This document shows, one piece after another, positions 28,247 through 35,631 of a stretch of 45,490 bases of DNA (its first letter is position 1; each line of letters starts with the position of its first letter). Source of the stretch: Candidatus Heimdallarchaeota archaeon (GTDB lineage Archaea > Asgardarchaeota > Heimdallarchaeia > JABLTI01); assembly GCA_019058275.1 (NCBI GenBank), contig JAHLVW010000078.1, positions 1 to 45,490 of the forward strand. Direction: 5' to 3'. Below the pieces are notes generated by a model. The model made no database searches, was not told where the DNA came from, and saw only the letters and a program-made list of their open reading frames with translations. Position numbers and translations under genes: made by a program.

Positions 28247-28335
28247 AAAGCTAATTCTAACTCAAATAGATGACATATTAACTAAAATGGATATTTTTAA
28301 AAACTAACAGAAAGGAATTGTTACTACAATAAACA

Positions 28336-28371
28336 GGGTGTGTGGTAAAGCCTGGATAGGCTCTTTTAGTT
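28336..28371 (+). repeat. tRNA 5'-half-like repeat, copy 1
   Basis: The 36 bases start with GGGTGTG, complementary to the CACACCC acceptor strands of the tRNA 3' remnants at 34-35 kb, and continue with a D-arm-like GTAAAGCCTGGATAGG. They match the copy at 29886-29921 in 31 of 36 positions. A normal four-pair D stem cannot be drawn, so this is a remnant and not a working tRNA gene. Confidence 0.5.
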
Positions 28372-28502
28372 TTTAGCATTCGTTTATCGTTCTGTCTTTT
28401 TCTTCTTTTTTCCGCTCTTCTTGTTCCTTCTTTTCTTTAACCGTTGTTTCTCCTGCTTAAGAAGTATTATTTTTTAGCTCTTTTGGGTGTGTTTTTCCGG
28501 TT

Positions 28503-28543
28503 CTCTTCTTAATCCTTTTTCGCGTCTTAAGAAGAGTTTTTTT
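28503..28543 (+). other. inverted repeat followed by a T run
   Basis: CTCTTCTTAA (28503-28512) and TTAAGAAGAG (28527-28536) form a 10-bp stem with a 14-base loop, followed by seven Ts. It could end transcription entering from the left, or be a 3' processing structure for the convergent LVIVD gene. The rest of the 28247-28542 gap is pyrimidine-rich and has no gene. Confidence 0.4.
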
Positions 28544-29763
28544 CAACTCTTTTTCTTTTTCCTCACAATTAGTATAGAACCCACAATTACAATCGGCAAT
28601 CCAATACCAATTACCAATCCAAAATTCCGTCCTAAAGAGTTCTCAACGTACGAGTAGATTCTGATACTACTGGGAAAGGTTAAGTACATGTAATTATTTG
28701 CTACTGTTATTTGACTAAGATTTTGGTCTCCGACCTTTAACCGTGCCATCCTTTTCAGTTTTTGTGGTTTGCTGATGTCGAAAACATAGAGTTCATTTCC
28801 ACCAGCGAATACTCTGTCTCCTACAATCTCCATATCCTGAATATTCCCTTCAATATAGAGTTGCCAGTTTGGAAAGCTGTAATCCCCACAGATAGTTGGT
28901 TGAGTAGGATCTGTGCAGTCATAGACTTGTATCCCAGCGTCCCGAAAAGCACTTATGACGTAGTTCCCGTACACTCCACTCCTAACTGAAAACCCTTTCG
29001 TACTCTCTACTGCTCCCAGAAACACAGGATTCACAGGATCAGCTAAACTATAGATTGTTACGCCATTAGACACCAGGTACAAGTAATCATTCTCGACATG
29101 TACATCTCCCAGATCATTCTCGACATGTACATCTCCCAGAGATGACGGATAACTCCCCACTCTCACAGGTAACGTCCGATTACTGCAATCGAAGATTAGT
29201 AATTCCCAAGAGCTCACATATGTATAATTTTTGTATATACCTATTCGATCTGTTCTGTTCACTCTATAATATCTTATGCTTTCCGGAGTTGAACTTCCTA
29301 TTCGAACTGGATTTGTTGGGTCAGTAATGTCAAGAAGTGCTACTGAACCCCACTGACCAATAATGTACCATAACTCTGTCAGCATGTACGCTATGTTCTC
29401 CCTGATTTTGAAATCTAACAGATATTCATAAACCCCTAATTCATAACTTCCAACAACAACAGGATTCTCTGGTTGGTGTACATCAATTATCTGTATTATG
29501 TTCGAATAGCCCTCTCCTTCCGTGTAATTTATCAAACTGACATAAAGTAAATCGTCCTGGATACATAAAACTGTGCCAGGCTCACCTTCGTTTATTAAAA
29601 TAGAATTTACTTCGTCAACGATGAAAAATCCATCACCCATAATAGTGGCATTATACATTAAAACGAAAAGAAAGAGAGAAGAAATAAATAGCAACTTAAG
29701 CAGTGTGCTGATTGAATCCCTTCTTCCTTTGCATCTTTTTTCATTTCTTTTCAAAACTCCCAT
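28543..29763 (-). CDS. LVIVD-repeat beta-propeller surface protein
   Basis: About 406 residues. A long basic N-terminus leads into an export signal helix (about 20-38). Then come LVIVD blades, each with the pattern 'VALLDITDPTNPVRIGS', 'YLVSNGVTIYSLADPVNPVF' or 'GIQVYDCTDPTQPTI'. A single C-terminal helix and a KKKKS tail anchor it to the membrane. It is a cell-surface propeller of unknown ligand, related in type to the truncated gene at the left edge. A perfect 27-bp tandem duplication inside it repeats nine residues. GTG codons just upstream of the ATG at 29763 are alternative starts. Confidence 0.85.
   Translation of the reverse strand: MGVLKRNEKRCKGRRDSISTLLKLLFISSLFLFVLMYNATIMGDGFFIVDEVNSILINEGEPGTVLCIQDDLLYVSLINYTEGEGYSNIIQIIDVHQPENPVVVGSYELGVYEYLLDFKIRENIAYMLTELWYIIGQWGSVALLDITDPTNPVRIGSSTPESIRYYRVNRTDRIGIYKNYTYVSSWELLIFDCSNRTLPVRVGSYPSSLGDVHVENDLGDVHVENDYLYLVSNGVTIYSLADPVNPVFLGAVESTKGFSVRSGVYGNYVISAFRDAGIQVYDCTDPTQPTICGDYSFPNWQLYIEGNIQDMEIVGDRVFAGGNELYVFDISKPQKLKRMARLKVGDQNLSQITVANNYMYLTFPSSIRIYSYVENSLGRNFGLVIGIGLPIVIVGSILIVRKKKKS
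29086..29139. repeat. perfect 27-bp tandem duplication inside the LVIVD gene
   Basis: Units 29086-29112 and 29113-29139 are identical and in frame, duplicating LGDVHVEND. Perfect identity suggests a recent slippage event; the copy adds half a blade strand. Confidence 0.9.
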
Positions 29764-29769
29764 CACCAC

Positions 29770-30164
29770 AAGTAACCTAATAATATAATATATGACCTTT
29801 ATCTTATTCTATTTTTCCATTTTATTTTTTAACTAAAACCTATAGTTTTATAAATTCTTTACTTGGAATTAAAAATCAGACCTTTGGGTGTGTAGTAAAG
29901 TCCGGACATGCTCTTTTAGTTATTCTTATCCTTTTCTCTTCTCTTTTCCTTCAAACCAGTCTTCAAGACTCTTCTTTTACTTTTTGATAGCTTCTTATCG
30001 ACTTGATGACTGACTTTTTGGTTTTTTTTACTCATTTTTCTTTCAGTCATCAAGTTTTCAAGAGATGCTTCTTCGTTCTCTTCCTTGAAGACTTATTGAC
30101 TTAACAGCCCAATTTTTCTTTCATTTTCTGATGTAAAGGCATTTTATCTTGATGAAGTTATTGT
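29770..30164. other. intergenic stretch holding a tRNA-like repeat and pyrimidine-rich DNA
   Basis: No gene. It contains the second 36-bp tRNA 5'-half-like repeat (29886-29921). About 200 bases of T/C-rich sequence follow, with several imperfect copies of an element around GACTTATTGACT and CAGTCATCAAG. The T/C-rich strand resembles the one after copy 1 at 28.4 kb, so the repeat and its tail may have been copied together. Confidence 0.4.
29886..29921 (+). repeat. tRNA 5'-half-like repeat, copy 2
   Basis: GGGTGTG plus a D-arm-like segment (GTAAAGTCCGGACATGCTC), 31 of 36 positions identical to the copy at 28336. Four of the five differences are transitions. Same orientation as the tRNA 3' remnants further right. 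Confidence 0.5.
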
Positions 30165-31031
30165 TTACGAATTACCTTGAAATGATGATTTAATGTATAA
30201 ATACATGTCAAGAAAAATTGATTCATATGTATTCAATTTACTCCAAGCTTCTAATATTTCCTCTTTTTCAATCTTAGTTCCATGAGTTAATTTGTATCTA
30301 ACACCTGTAATTACATCAAAATTTTCAATTAGGAAACTTAAATCCTTATCTGGATATTTCTTTTTAAAGGGAGCTGTCTTGATTAATTTAAGCAGATTCT
30401 GCATATATTTTCTTGTTTCCTTTATATCTAATCCTAACAATTCCATACATAATTCTCTCATAGTTTTCATTACCGCACTAAATTTCCTTATATATGCAAT
30501 TTCTATTTCCCCAACATAATAAGCATTATTTGCTTCATCAAAATATAATTGCATTGGATCTTTTTGCAATCCTACTCCTGATAAATAATCTTCTAAAGTA
30601 TCACATTCATAATCAAAAATAACCTTGAGAAAAGCATTTATGGATTCCAATGCTTTTGGTATTATTTCTAATATTTGTTCTTCTTTTGTTATACTTCCTA
30701 TATGTTGAGCATCATTTCTAAATTTATGAATAAATGTCACTTCATTTAGGTTTATAATATCATTCAAGTGATTCTCAGTTTCACTCGCTTTTTTGATTTC
30801 TTTCTTCATTTCATCTAAACAATCTAAAACACCAATTGTGTTTCCATATTTCTTAATTACATCTACTCCCTTATGGATTAGTGATTTTTTTATGATAAGC
30901 TCAAATGCTCCATCAAGATGAATTAAAACAAATCGTAAATGTTGATGGTCTTTACTTTTTTTATATTCCTCTAATTGATGCAATGCTTCTATTAGTGAGC
31001 TTATACCCGAGTCAAACATAAATGAAGTCAT
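30165..31031 (-). CDS. protein with two HEPN-type RX4H motifs (putative RNase)
   Basis: 288 residues, all helical in appearance. Two RX4H motifs are present: R105-NDAQ-H110 in HKFRNDAQHIG and R245-YKLT-H250 in TGVRYKLTHGT. RX4-6H is the catalytic signature of HEPN ribonucleases, which occur in toxin-antitoxin, abortive infection and CRISPR systems. The first segment resembles DUF3644-like HEPN proteins (HLDGAFELIIKKSLIHKG). Two such domains in one chain could form an intramolecular active dimer. Neighbours are an AbrB-type gene and a dual-nuclease gene, supporting a defence role. The exact family is not identified. Confidence 0.72.
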   Translation of the reverse strand: MTSFMFDSGISSLIEALHQLEEYKKSKDHQHLRFVLIHLDGAFELIIKKSLIHKGVDVIKKYGNTIGVLDCLDEMKKEIKKASETENHLNDIINLNEVTFIHKFRNDAQHIGSITKEEQILEIIPKALESINAFLKVIFDYECDTLEDYLSGVGLQKDPMQLYFDEANNAYYVGEIEIAYIRKFSAVMKTMRELCMELLGLDIKETRKYMQNLLKLIKTAPFKKKYPDKDLSFLIENFDVITGVRYKLTHGTKIEKEEILEAWSKLNTYESIFLDMYLYIKSSFQGNS

Positions 31032-31101
31032 TTTCCCATATTCCTTATTCTTAACATATAATTATAATTGTTATTTATATCTTATTAAAACTCAATGCTC
31101 T

Positions 31102-31166
31102 TGCTCGGAGCAGACCCACGCAGTCGCTGTTCATCACTTACAGTGATTCACAACGCTCCACGTGGG
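31102..31166. other. GC-rich structured block of unknown type
   Basis: In very AT-rich surroundings this block has nested inverted repeats: CCCACG (31115-31120) with CGTGGG (31161-31166), and inside it ATCACT (31133-31138) with AGTGAT (31142-31147). A TGCT/AGCA hairpin lies just to the left. It may be a small RNA, an attachment site or the end of an IS200/IS605-type element. No matching gene is present. Confidence 0.4.
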
Positions 31167-31185
31167 ACACTATTGATTCTCTTAT

Positions 31186-31350
31186 CTATTCATCTATTTT
31201 CTCACAGACGAATTTTCCGTTCTCAAAAGTTATGCCTATCGTATCTCCTTTCTCTAATCCTATGGCTTTCACTATTTCTACAGGTATTGAGACTTTGTAC
31301 ACTCCCGCATTATAGATGACTTTTCTTTCGAAGACAATTTTTCCCGACAT
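31186..31350 (-). CDS. AbrB/SpoVT-type DNA-binding protein (antitoxin-like)
   Basis: 54 residues, ATG at 31350 and TAG at 31186-31188. The sequence FERKVIYNAGVYKVSIPVEI, KAIGLEKGDTIGITFENGKF has the swapped-hairpin AbrB/MazE pattern ('SIPxxIxxxLGLxxGDxVxV'). Such proteins dimerise and bind operators, often as antitoxins that repress their own locus. It is divergent from the nuclease gene at 31416, with only 65 bases between the starts, and lies upstream of the HEPN gene on the same strand. That position suits a shared regulator. Confidence 0.8.
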   Translation of the reverse strand: MSGKIVFERKVIYNAGVYKVSIPVEIVKAIGLEKGDTIGITFENGKFVCEKIDE

Positions 31351-31415
31351 TTACTTCTACCTTATCTTTATCTTCTTGTACGGAATATTTAAATATTATT
31401 GTTTCTATACATAAT

Positions 31416-33173
31416 ATGTATTGTTTATGTATGGCGATGAAAATGTTAAAACTATTGTTCTCGCAAGAAAAGAAAGAAAGAGGTTCAAAATTAATCATAT
31501 ACGCAAATGGAACTATAGCTTTGCAAAGTAAAACTTCAAAATATGGCATACATATTTCATCAGGATTGTTTAGATGGAAGAAATTACCGAAAAGGAGAAG
31601 TGATTCCGAGTTAAATGTTCTTGTTGATTTTTGGTATAAAGAAGACAAATTTGAGAAAGTGCACTGCGTTATTTATCATAATAATTACGAATGCTACATA
31701 CGACCTTCTGGCGATGAGCATCAAGAAGAAAGCATTTTACAACTAATGAAAAAGAATGCTACTCTTAAATGTGTAATACCAGAAAAAGTAGATAACATTC
31801 AGCAACTAACTTCAACTAAATATTTTAATCGTGCATTAAGTATAACAGAACAAATAATTCTGCCTGATATAGAGATCTTAAATTTAATCACGTTAGGTGG
31901 TATGCAAAAAACAAAATATGAAATTTTTTCAGATAATGAAATGAATCTTTTCTTTAGGTGTAGTGGAAAAGTAGACAAAAAAGGAGTATTAGTTTTATCT
32001 TCAGAAATCGCCAGATTTATTCAAGATTGGTTCAAGAAAGAAAACCTTTGCTTATGCTCAATTAATAGTCAACCACCATTAGTTTTACCATTAACAAATC
32101 GAAGGAGAAATTCTACTGTAAAAGTCTACAAAGAATTAAACACTCCCTATTATGGAGATCCAAAAAGGGTTACAGTATTTTTCTCAGATTTGAATTCTCA
32201 GTTAACTGAGCAAGTAATGAAGGATTTTAAATTGAAATCCCTTCTTAGTGGAAAAGGATACAACATTCTTGCTCTTAAATCCAATTTACGAGTCGGTAAC
32301 CACTATAACAAGGAATTTGAGAATCAAGTAAGAGATTTCATTGAGAAAGCATTTAGGAATGAAAAGGATTCAATGGTTTTATCTGAGGTTGAACTCATTC
32401 TCACCAATAATGAAATTCAGTTAACTGGTTGGGATAAAAATCGATTTGATTCATTAATATATCATCAAGGAGGTATCTCTGATTATTTAGCATTAATTGA
32501 AATCAAAACCTCTATTGAATCATCAAATAAAAGTGGAATCATAGAAAGCGCGATTGCTAAGCTTTACCAACTCAGAAAACGTATAAGCAAGAAAACTATA
32601 ATTCCTATACTCGTTATCAATGAAGAGGTATTCTATAAAGGTAATTTGGTTACTAAAGATTATGGGAACTTGTGCAATATCATTTTAATTGGTCAGAATG
32701 ATTTAGCTGAATTGATAAAGAATCCCTCTAAGCTTCATGAGAGATTAAAACAATATCTTAATAGTCAAAACTTTAAGCAATCACCAATACCAACTAAATT
32801 ACGAACAGTTAATGCTATCTCTGAAGGTTCTGATTTTGAAAACAAAATAAAACAACAACTACTAATTGCTGGTTACAAAGTACAATCAAATGTAATTTAT
32901 AGAATTCAGAATAAGCATATGGAAATTGACCATGTAGCAACTACACAAAGTGAGAAAATCCTTGTTAGTTGTAAAGACCACTGGAAAATAAAATCAGAAT
33001 GGAAAATTCTTTCTAAACTATCTGAAATTTTGAATCTTATTGTTTTAAGAAAAGAACTACTTGGATTCACAAAAGCTCGATTATATGTGAGAATTCATCC
33101 TAATTTAAAAGATAAAATCACAAGGATTTTGAATAGCAAAGGAATTACAGAAGTAGATGTTTTCATAGAATGA
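31416..33173 (+). CDS. protein with two PD-(D/E)XK-like nuclease segments (putative defence nuclease)
   Basis: 585 residues. The N-terminal 280 are unrecognised. At about 345-400 there is a restriction-nuclease-like core: FDSLIYHQGGISDYLALIEIKTS, where D and E-x-K fit PD-(D/E)XK. The C-terminal domain (about 470-585) has the Mrr/NERD-like pattern GSDFENKIKQQLLIAGYKV, MEIDHVA, then KILVSCKDHW, again E-x-D and C-K positions of a PD-(D/E)XK fold. It probably cleaves nucleic acid. The ATG at 31431 is another possible start. It is divergent from the AbrB gene and ends three bases before the CCA end of tRNA-Arg. I do not recognise the full-length architecture. Confidence 0.72.
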   Translation: MYCLCMAMKMLKLLFSQEKKERGSKLIIYANGTIALQSKTSKYGIHISSGLFRWKKLPKRRSDSELNVLVDFWYKEDKFEKVHCVIYHNNYECYIRPSGDEHQEESILQLMKKNATLKCVIPEKVDNIQQLTSTKYFNRALSITEQIILPDIEILNLITLGGMQKTKYEIFSDNEMNLFFRCSGKVDKKGVLVLSSEIARFIQDWFKKENLCLCSINSQPPLVLPLTNRRRNSTVKVYKELNTPYYGDPKRVTVFFSDLNSQLTEQVMKDFKLKSLLSGKGYNILALKSNLRVGNHYNKEFENQVRDFIEKAFRNEKDSMVLSEVELILTNNEIQLTGWDKNRFDSLIYHQGGISDYLALIEIKTSIESSNKSGIIESAIAKLYQLRKRISKKTIIPILVINEEVFYKGNLVTKDYGNLCNIILIGQNDLAELIKNPSKLHERLKQYLNSQNFKQSPIPTKLRTVNAISEGSDFENKIKQQLLIAGYKVQSNVIYRIQNKHMEIDHVATTQSEKILVSCKDHWKIKSEWKILSKLSEILNLIVLRKELLGFTKARLYVRIHPNLKDKITRILNSKGITEVDVFIE

Positions 33174-33175
33174 AT

Positions 33176-33284
33176 TGGCGGGTACGGCCAGATTTGAACT
33201 GGCGACCTCCTCTTAATGAACTACAAGACTCATCTTGTAGTTTCTCCGCAGGGAGGTGCATTATCCAAGCTATACTACGTACCC
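33176..33284 (-). tRNA. tRNA-Arg (anticodon GCG) with an intron of about 31 nt and encoded CCA
   Basis: Acceptor GGGTACG pairs with CGTACCC, followed by G73 and CCA (33176-33178). The D-arm is GTAT/ATGC, the anticodon arm is CCTCC-CTGCGGA-G/GAGG, and the T-arm is GCCAG-TTCAAAT-CTGGC. A perfect anticodon stem requires removal of about 31 bases (33213-33243) near positions 38-40. The intron contains a 10-bp hairpin (AACTACAAGA with TCTTGTAGTT), as expected around an archaeal splice motif. Exact splice points are not determined. GCG reads CGC/CGU arginine codons. Confidence 0.9.
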
Positions 33285-33341
33285 TACTTTTCTTCATTTT
33301 CCTATGTTTATAAAAATATGTATTTTGGTTATTAATTTATA

Positions 33342-33379
33342 GTGGGAGATCAGCGGTTCCAATCCGCTCACGTCCGTCA
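33342..33379 (+). repeat. tRNA 3'-end remnant A
   Basis: A T-arm (AGCGG-TTCCAAT-CCGCT) followed by the acceptor strand CACGTCC, then G and TCA in place of CCA. No 5' half is present nearby. Best preserved after copy C. Confidence 0.7.
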
Positions 33380-33389
33380 CTTATTTTTT

Positions 33390-33438
33390 AAGAAATGCTT
33401 ATTTTAATTAATGATATTGTTTTTTCGAGGAAAAGGAA
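33390..33438 (+). promoter_or_regulatory. repeated promoter and ribosome-binding leader, copy 1
   Basis: AAGAAATGCTTATTTTAATT (33390-33409) contains a TATA-like element; a T-rich spacer and GAGGAAAAGG follow just before the ATG. It is nearly identical to 34415-34462 upstream of the next module. In both cases it directly follows a tRNA 3' remnant. Confidence 0.7.
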
Positions 33439-34356
33439 ATGAATAAGAAAAACAATCAAATAAAACTATTTGTAGACAAGTTAAATGAAGATCTATTAGA
33501 TGATCAGACTCTCTTTAATCATTTCAAAACTAAACCTGGTAAACAATTCCAAAAAGATTTTAGCAGTCTAACAAAATTTGCTGAATTCACAAATATCATA
33601 CCAAATATATTTTCTATAATATCTCCTATTTTAGAGGATTTTAAAAAAAGGATTTCTGAGACAGAAGCTAATATTCCAAAAAAAGTGTCTATAGAATTTA
33701 TTGATGAGAATAATGAAGTTATAGGTAAGGAGATTATTGAAGTTAAGGATTTATTATTGGATTTTGTTGAACCTATAAAGATTCCTCAGGAATTCGAAAC
33801 TAAGATTATTGATATGACAAAACGTGTAAATTCATATTACTTTCTTGCTTTACATGCACATATTGATAATTACACAAATACCATCCTTGATTTATTAGTA
33901 AGAAAATATTGTAAACCTATTTCCGTTAGTTACTTTAGTAAATTGGAATTAAAAGGAAATCCAAAAGATAAACTAAAATCAATAAAGAATAATCTTATAC
34001 AATTTTCACCTGATGATTTCAATAGAATTCTTAATGGTATAACTTGGAGTGAAAACTTAAGCAAACTATTTGATATAAGAAATATCTTTGCTCATGTTGA
34101 ACCTAAAGCTGGATTGAAAATTTTAGCAGAATATTTTCCATTAATTGTAGAAAATACCAAAAAGAAAATCCAAAAAGAAATTAAAATTTCAATTGAACCA
34201 AATTCAAATCTTGATACTAAATTAAGCAATGAAATTCTAACAATAATAATACCTATATTTCATATTTTAGCAGTTCTATTAAAGATCGGTAAGGAATGCT
34301 ATGGATATTTGGCTTTGATAGATTATTTGATTTATAGGTTTCTAAAGAAAAACTAA
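33439..34356 (+). CDS. HEPN-like protein (RX4H motif), first gene of the tRNA-remnant array
   Basis: 305 residues, mostly helical, family not recognised. The segment SENLSKLFDIRNIFAHVEPK contains R214-NIFA-H219, an RX4H motif preceded by a hydrophobic helix, as in HEPN RNases (often 'RNxxxH'). The ATG at 33439 is well supported by GAGGAAAAGG. A hydrophobic C-terminal segment (about 267-285) may be a membrane contact or a buried helix. It is placed between tRNA remnants A and B and may be an RNase toxin or defence effector. Confidence 0.68.
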   Translation: MNKKNNQIKLFVDKLNEDLLDDQTLFNHFKTKPGKQFQKDFSSLTKFAEFTNIIPNIFSIISPILEDFKKRISETEANIPKKVSIEFIDENNEVIGKEIIEVKDLLLDFVEPIKIPQEFETKIIDMTKRVNSYYFLALHAHIDNYTNTILDLLVRKYCKPISVSYFSKLELKGNPKDKLKSIKNNLIQFSPDDFNRILNGITWSENLSKLFDIRNIFAHVEPKAGLKILAEYFPLIVENTKKKIQKEIKISIEPNSNLDTKLSNEILTIIIPIFHILAVLLKIGKECYGYLALIDYLIYRFLKKN

Positions 34357-34369
34357 CTAATAAAATATT

Positions 34370-34392
34370 GAGAGATCAACCCACACCCGTCA
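34370..34392 (+). repeat. tRNA 3'-end remnant B
   Basis: GAGAGATCAA is joined directly to CCACACCC-G-TCA. Compared with copy A, the T-arm is deleted but the flanks (GGGAGATCA... and ...CGTCA) remain. Confidence 0.6.
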
Positions 34393-34414
34393 ATTCTTCT
34401 AATCTTTCTTGAAT

Positions 34415-34462
34415 AAGAAATGCTTATTTTAATTAGAAACATTGTTTTTTGAGGAAAAGGAA
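34415..34462 (+). promoter_or_regulatory. repeated promoter and ribosome-binding leader, copy 2
   Basis: It starts with the same 20 bases as copy 1 (AAGAAATGCTTATTTTAATT) and ends with the same TTTTTT-GAGGAAAAGGAA before the ATG at 34463, with one base deleted. It decides the start of the downstream gene. Confidence 0.7.
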
Positions 34463-35308
34463 ATGAGTAGAGGTGATAAAGTAAAACCAAAAACTAAAAA
34501 GAAAACAGAACAACTTCAACAACAAAATAATTCAGAACAACTAACAAAAAAGGATTTACTTCTATTAGAAGAATATAAAATTCTTAACAATTATATAGCA
34601 CGAGGAGCATCTGTTTTTTGGTCAAGATTTAGTATAATTTTTTCAATCAATTTATTTCTTTTTTCAGTTTGTTCATTTTTAATTAAATTAATTGTAGAAC
34701 TTGAATTACCAAAAGAAATTGATGTATTTAGGATATATATTTCTGTAATAATACTTTGTATTATTATTGGTATAGTTGTAACAATAATTTGGTATTTTAT
34801 CATTGAAAAAAGTTCAGCAATGAATGCATTATGGAATGATAGAATGCGTATAATAGAAAATGATTTGGATTCAATGCAAATCCAAAATTTACATTTCAAA
34901 ATTTTTAATGTAAAAAGGAAATCATTGATTAATATCATGGAAGGGGATACGGATAATACTTCAGACTTGAAAAAGAAAACAAAAAATAACGATGTCGAAA
35001 AAAGTGATTCTATAAAATTTATTGAGCGATTACGTTTTGGTCAAAGAGGTTCTATAGGTTCTTTAATCAGATATATTATTTTTACAATATCTACATTATG
35101 GATTTCATTATCAATTATATTAGGAATATTGGTTAAATTTGCTTTAAGTTCCGGAGATATTGAAATAGGCAAATTTTTCTATTTCTTATTCATTCCTGGT
35201 GTATTGATTGTTGTTTATGTAATATGGTCAATTATTGAATGGCGTAGAACACAAAAAAATCTAATTAATCAAATTTTATCCAAATATGGAAAAACAGTAG
35301 AAACGTAA
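34463..35308 (+). CDS. four-helix membrane protein of unknown function
   Basis: About 281 residues. A charged N-terminus rich in Lys and Gln is followed by two membrane helices (about 48-70 and 80-108), a cytoplasmic region of about 90 residues containing SAMNALWNDRMRIIENDL, and two more helices (about 195-220 and 230-250). The pattern of two helical hairpins with a W-x-x-R/E motif after the second helix slightly recalls RipA-like octameric membrane proteins found near defence genes; this is a weak comparison. The start is fixed by the repeated leader; a TTG at 34442 would be inside it. It lies between tRNA remnants B and C. Confidence 0.7.
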   Translation: MSRGDKVKPKTKKKTEQLQQQNNSEQLTKKDLLLLEEYKILNNYIARGASVFWSRFSIIFSINLFLFSVCSFLIKLIVELELPKEIDVFRIYISVIILCIIIGIVVTIIWYFIIEKSSAMNALWNDRMRIIENDLDSMQIQNLHFKIFNVKRKSLINIMEGDTDNTSDLKKKTKNNDVEKSDSIKFIERLRFGQRGSIGSLIRYIIFTISTLWISLSIILGILVKFALSSGDIEIGKFFYFLFIPGVLIVVYVIWSIIEWRRTQKNLINQILSKYGKTVET

Positions 35309-35331
35309 ATGATTTCTTAATATAAATTATG

Positions 35332-35366
35332 AAAGTTCGGCGGTTCGAATCCGCCCACACCCGCCA
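35332..35366 (+). repeat. tRNA 3'-end remnant C, best preserved
   Basis: A perfect T-arm (GGCGG-TTCGAAT-CCGCC) is followed by acceptor strand CACACCC, G73 and CCA (35364-35366). No matching 5' half lies upstream; GGGTGTG occurs only at 28.3 and 29.9 kb. It could pass a T-arm search but is not a complete tRNA gene. Confidence 0.75.
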
Positions 35367-35631
35367 TTTTTCTCTCTCTTAATTTTATTTCAAAAAAGTA
35401 TATTGAAATACTAAACTATTTTATTTATGAGGAAAAGGATTTGACTAAAATTAATACATTAAAACTTTATAATATTATTTTATAAATTGCATTGGGTTTT
35501 AAAACTGTATTTTCAACTAATTTCTGATATAATATTACATTTAAAAACCCTTTAATCCTCGTAAGTTTTATTTAGAACTTACATATATAGTTTAAACCGT
35601 TTGCTGAACGTTTAGAAAGGAGTAGAAAGGA
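35367..35631 (+). other. decayed module leader
   Basis: GAGGAAAAGG (35429-35438) followed by a TTG start repeats the leader pattern of the two preceding modules, but the frame stops after 14 codons. The rest is AT-rich and non-coding, with the promoter of the next gene near 35560-35600. It is probably what remains of a third leader or gene. Confidence 0.4.

Noticed and set aside
28380..28540. Coding potential of the purine-rich minus strand beside the LVIVD gene
   Set aside because: The Lys/Glu/Arg-rich frames are short, interrupted, and coincide with repeats and a hairpin.
29940..30120. CRISPR-like array in the region with several GACTT/CAGTCATCAAG elements
   Set aside because: The elements are imperfect, irregularly spaced and partly inverted; there are no constant-length repeats or spacers.
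35332..35366. Functional tRNA at remnant C
   Set aside because: The T-arm and CCA end are perfect, but no acceptor, D or anticodon partner lies within 150 bases upstream; the nearest GGGTGTG is more than 5 kb away.
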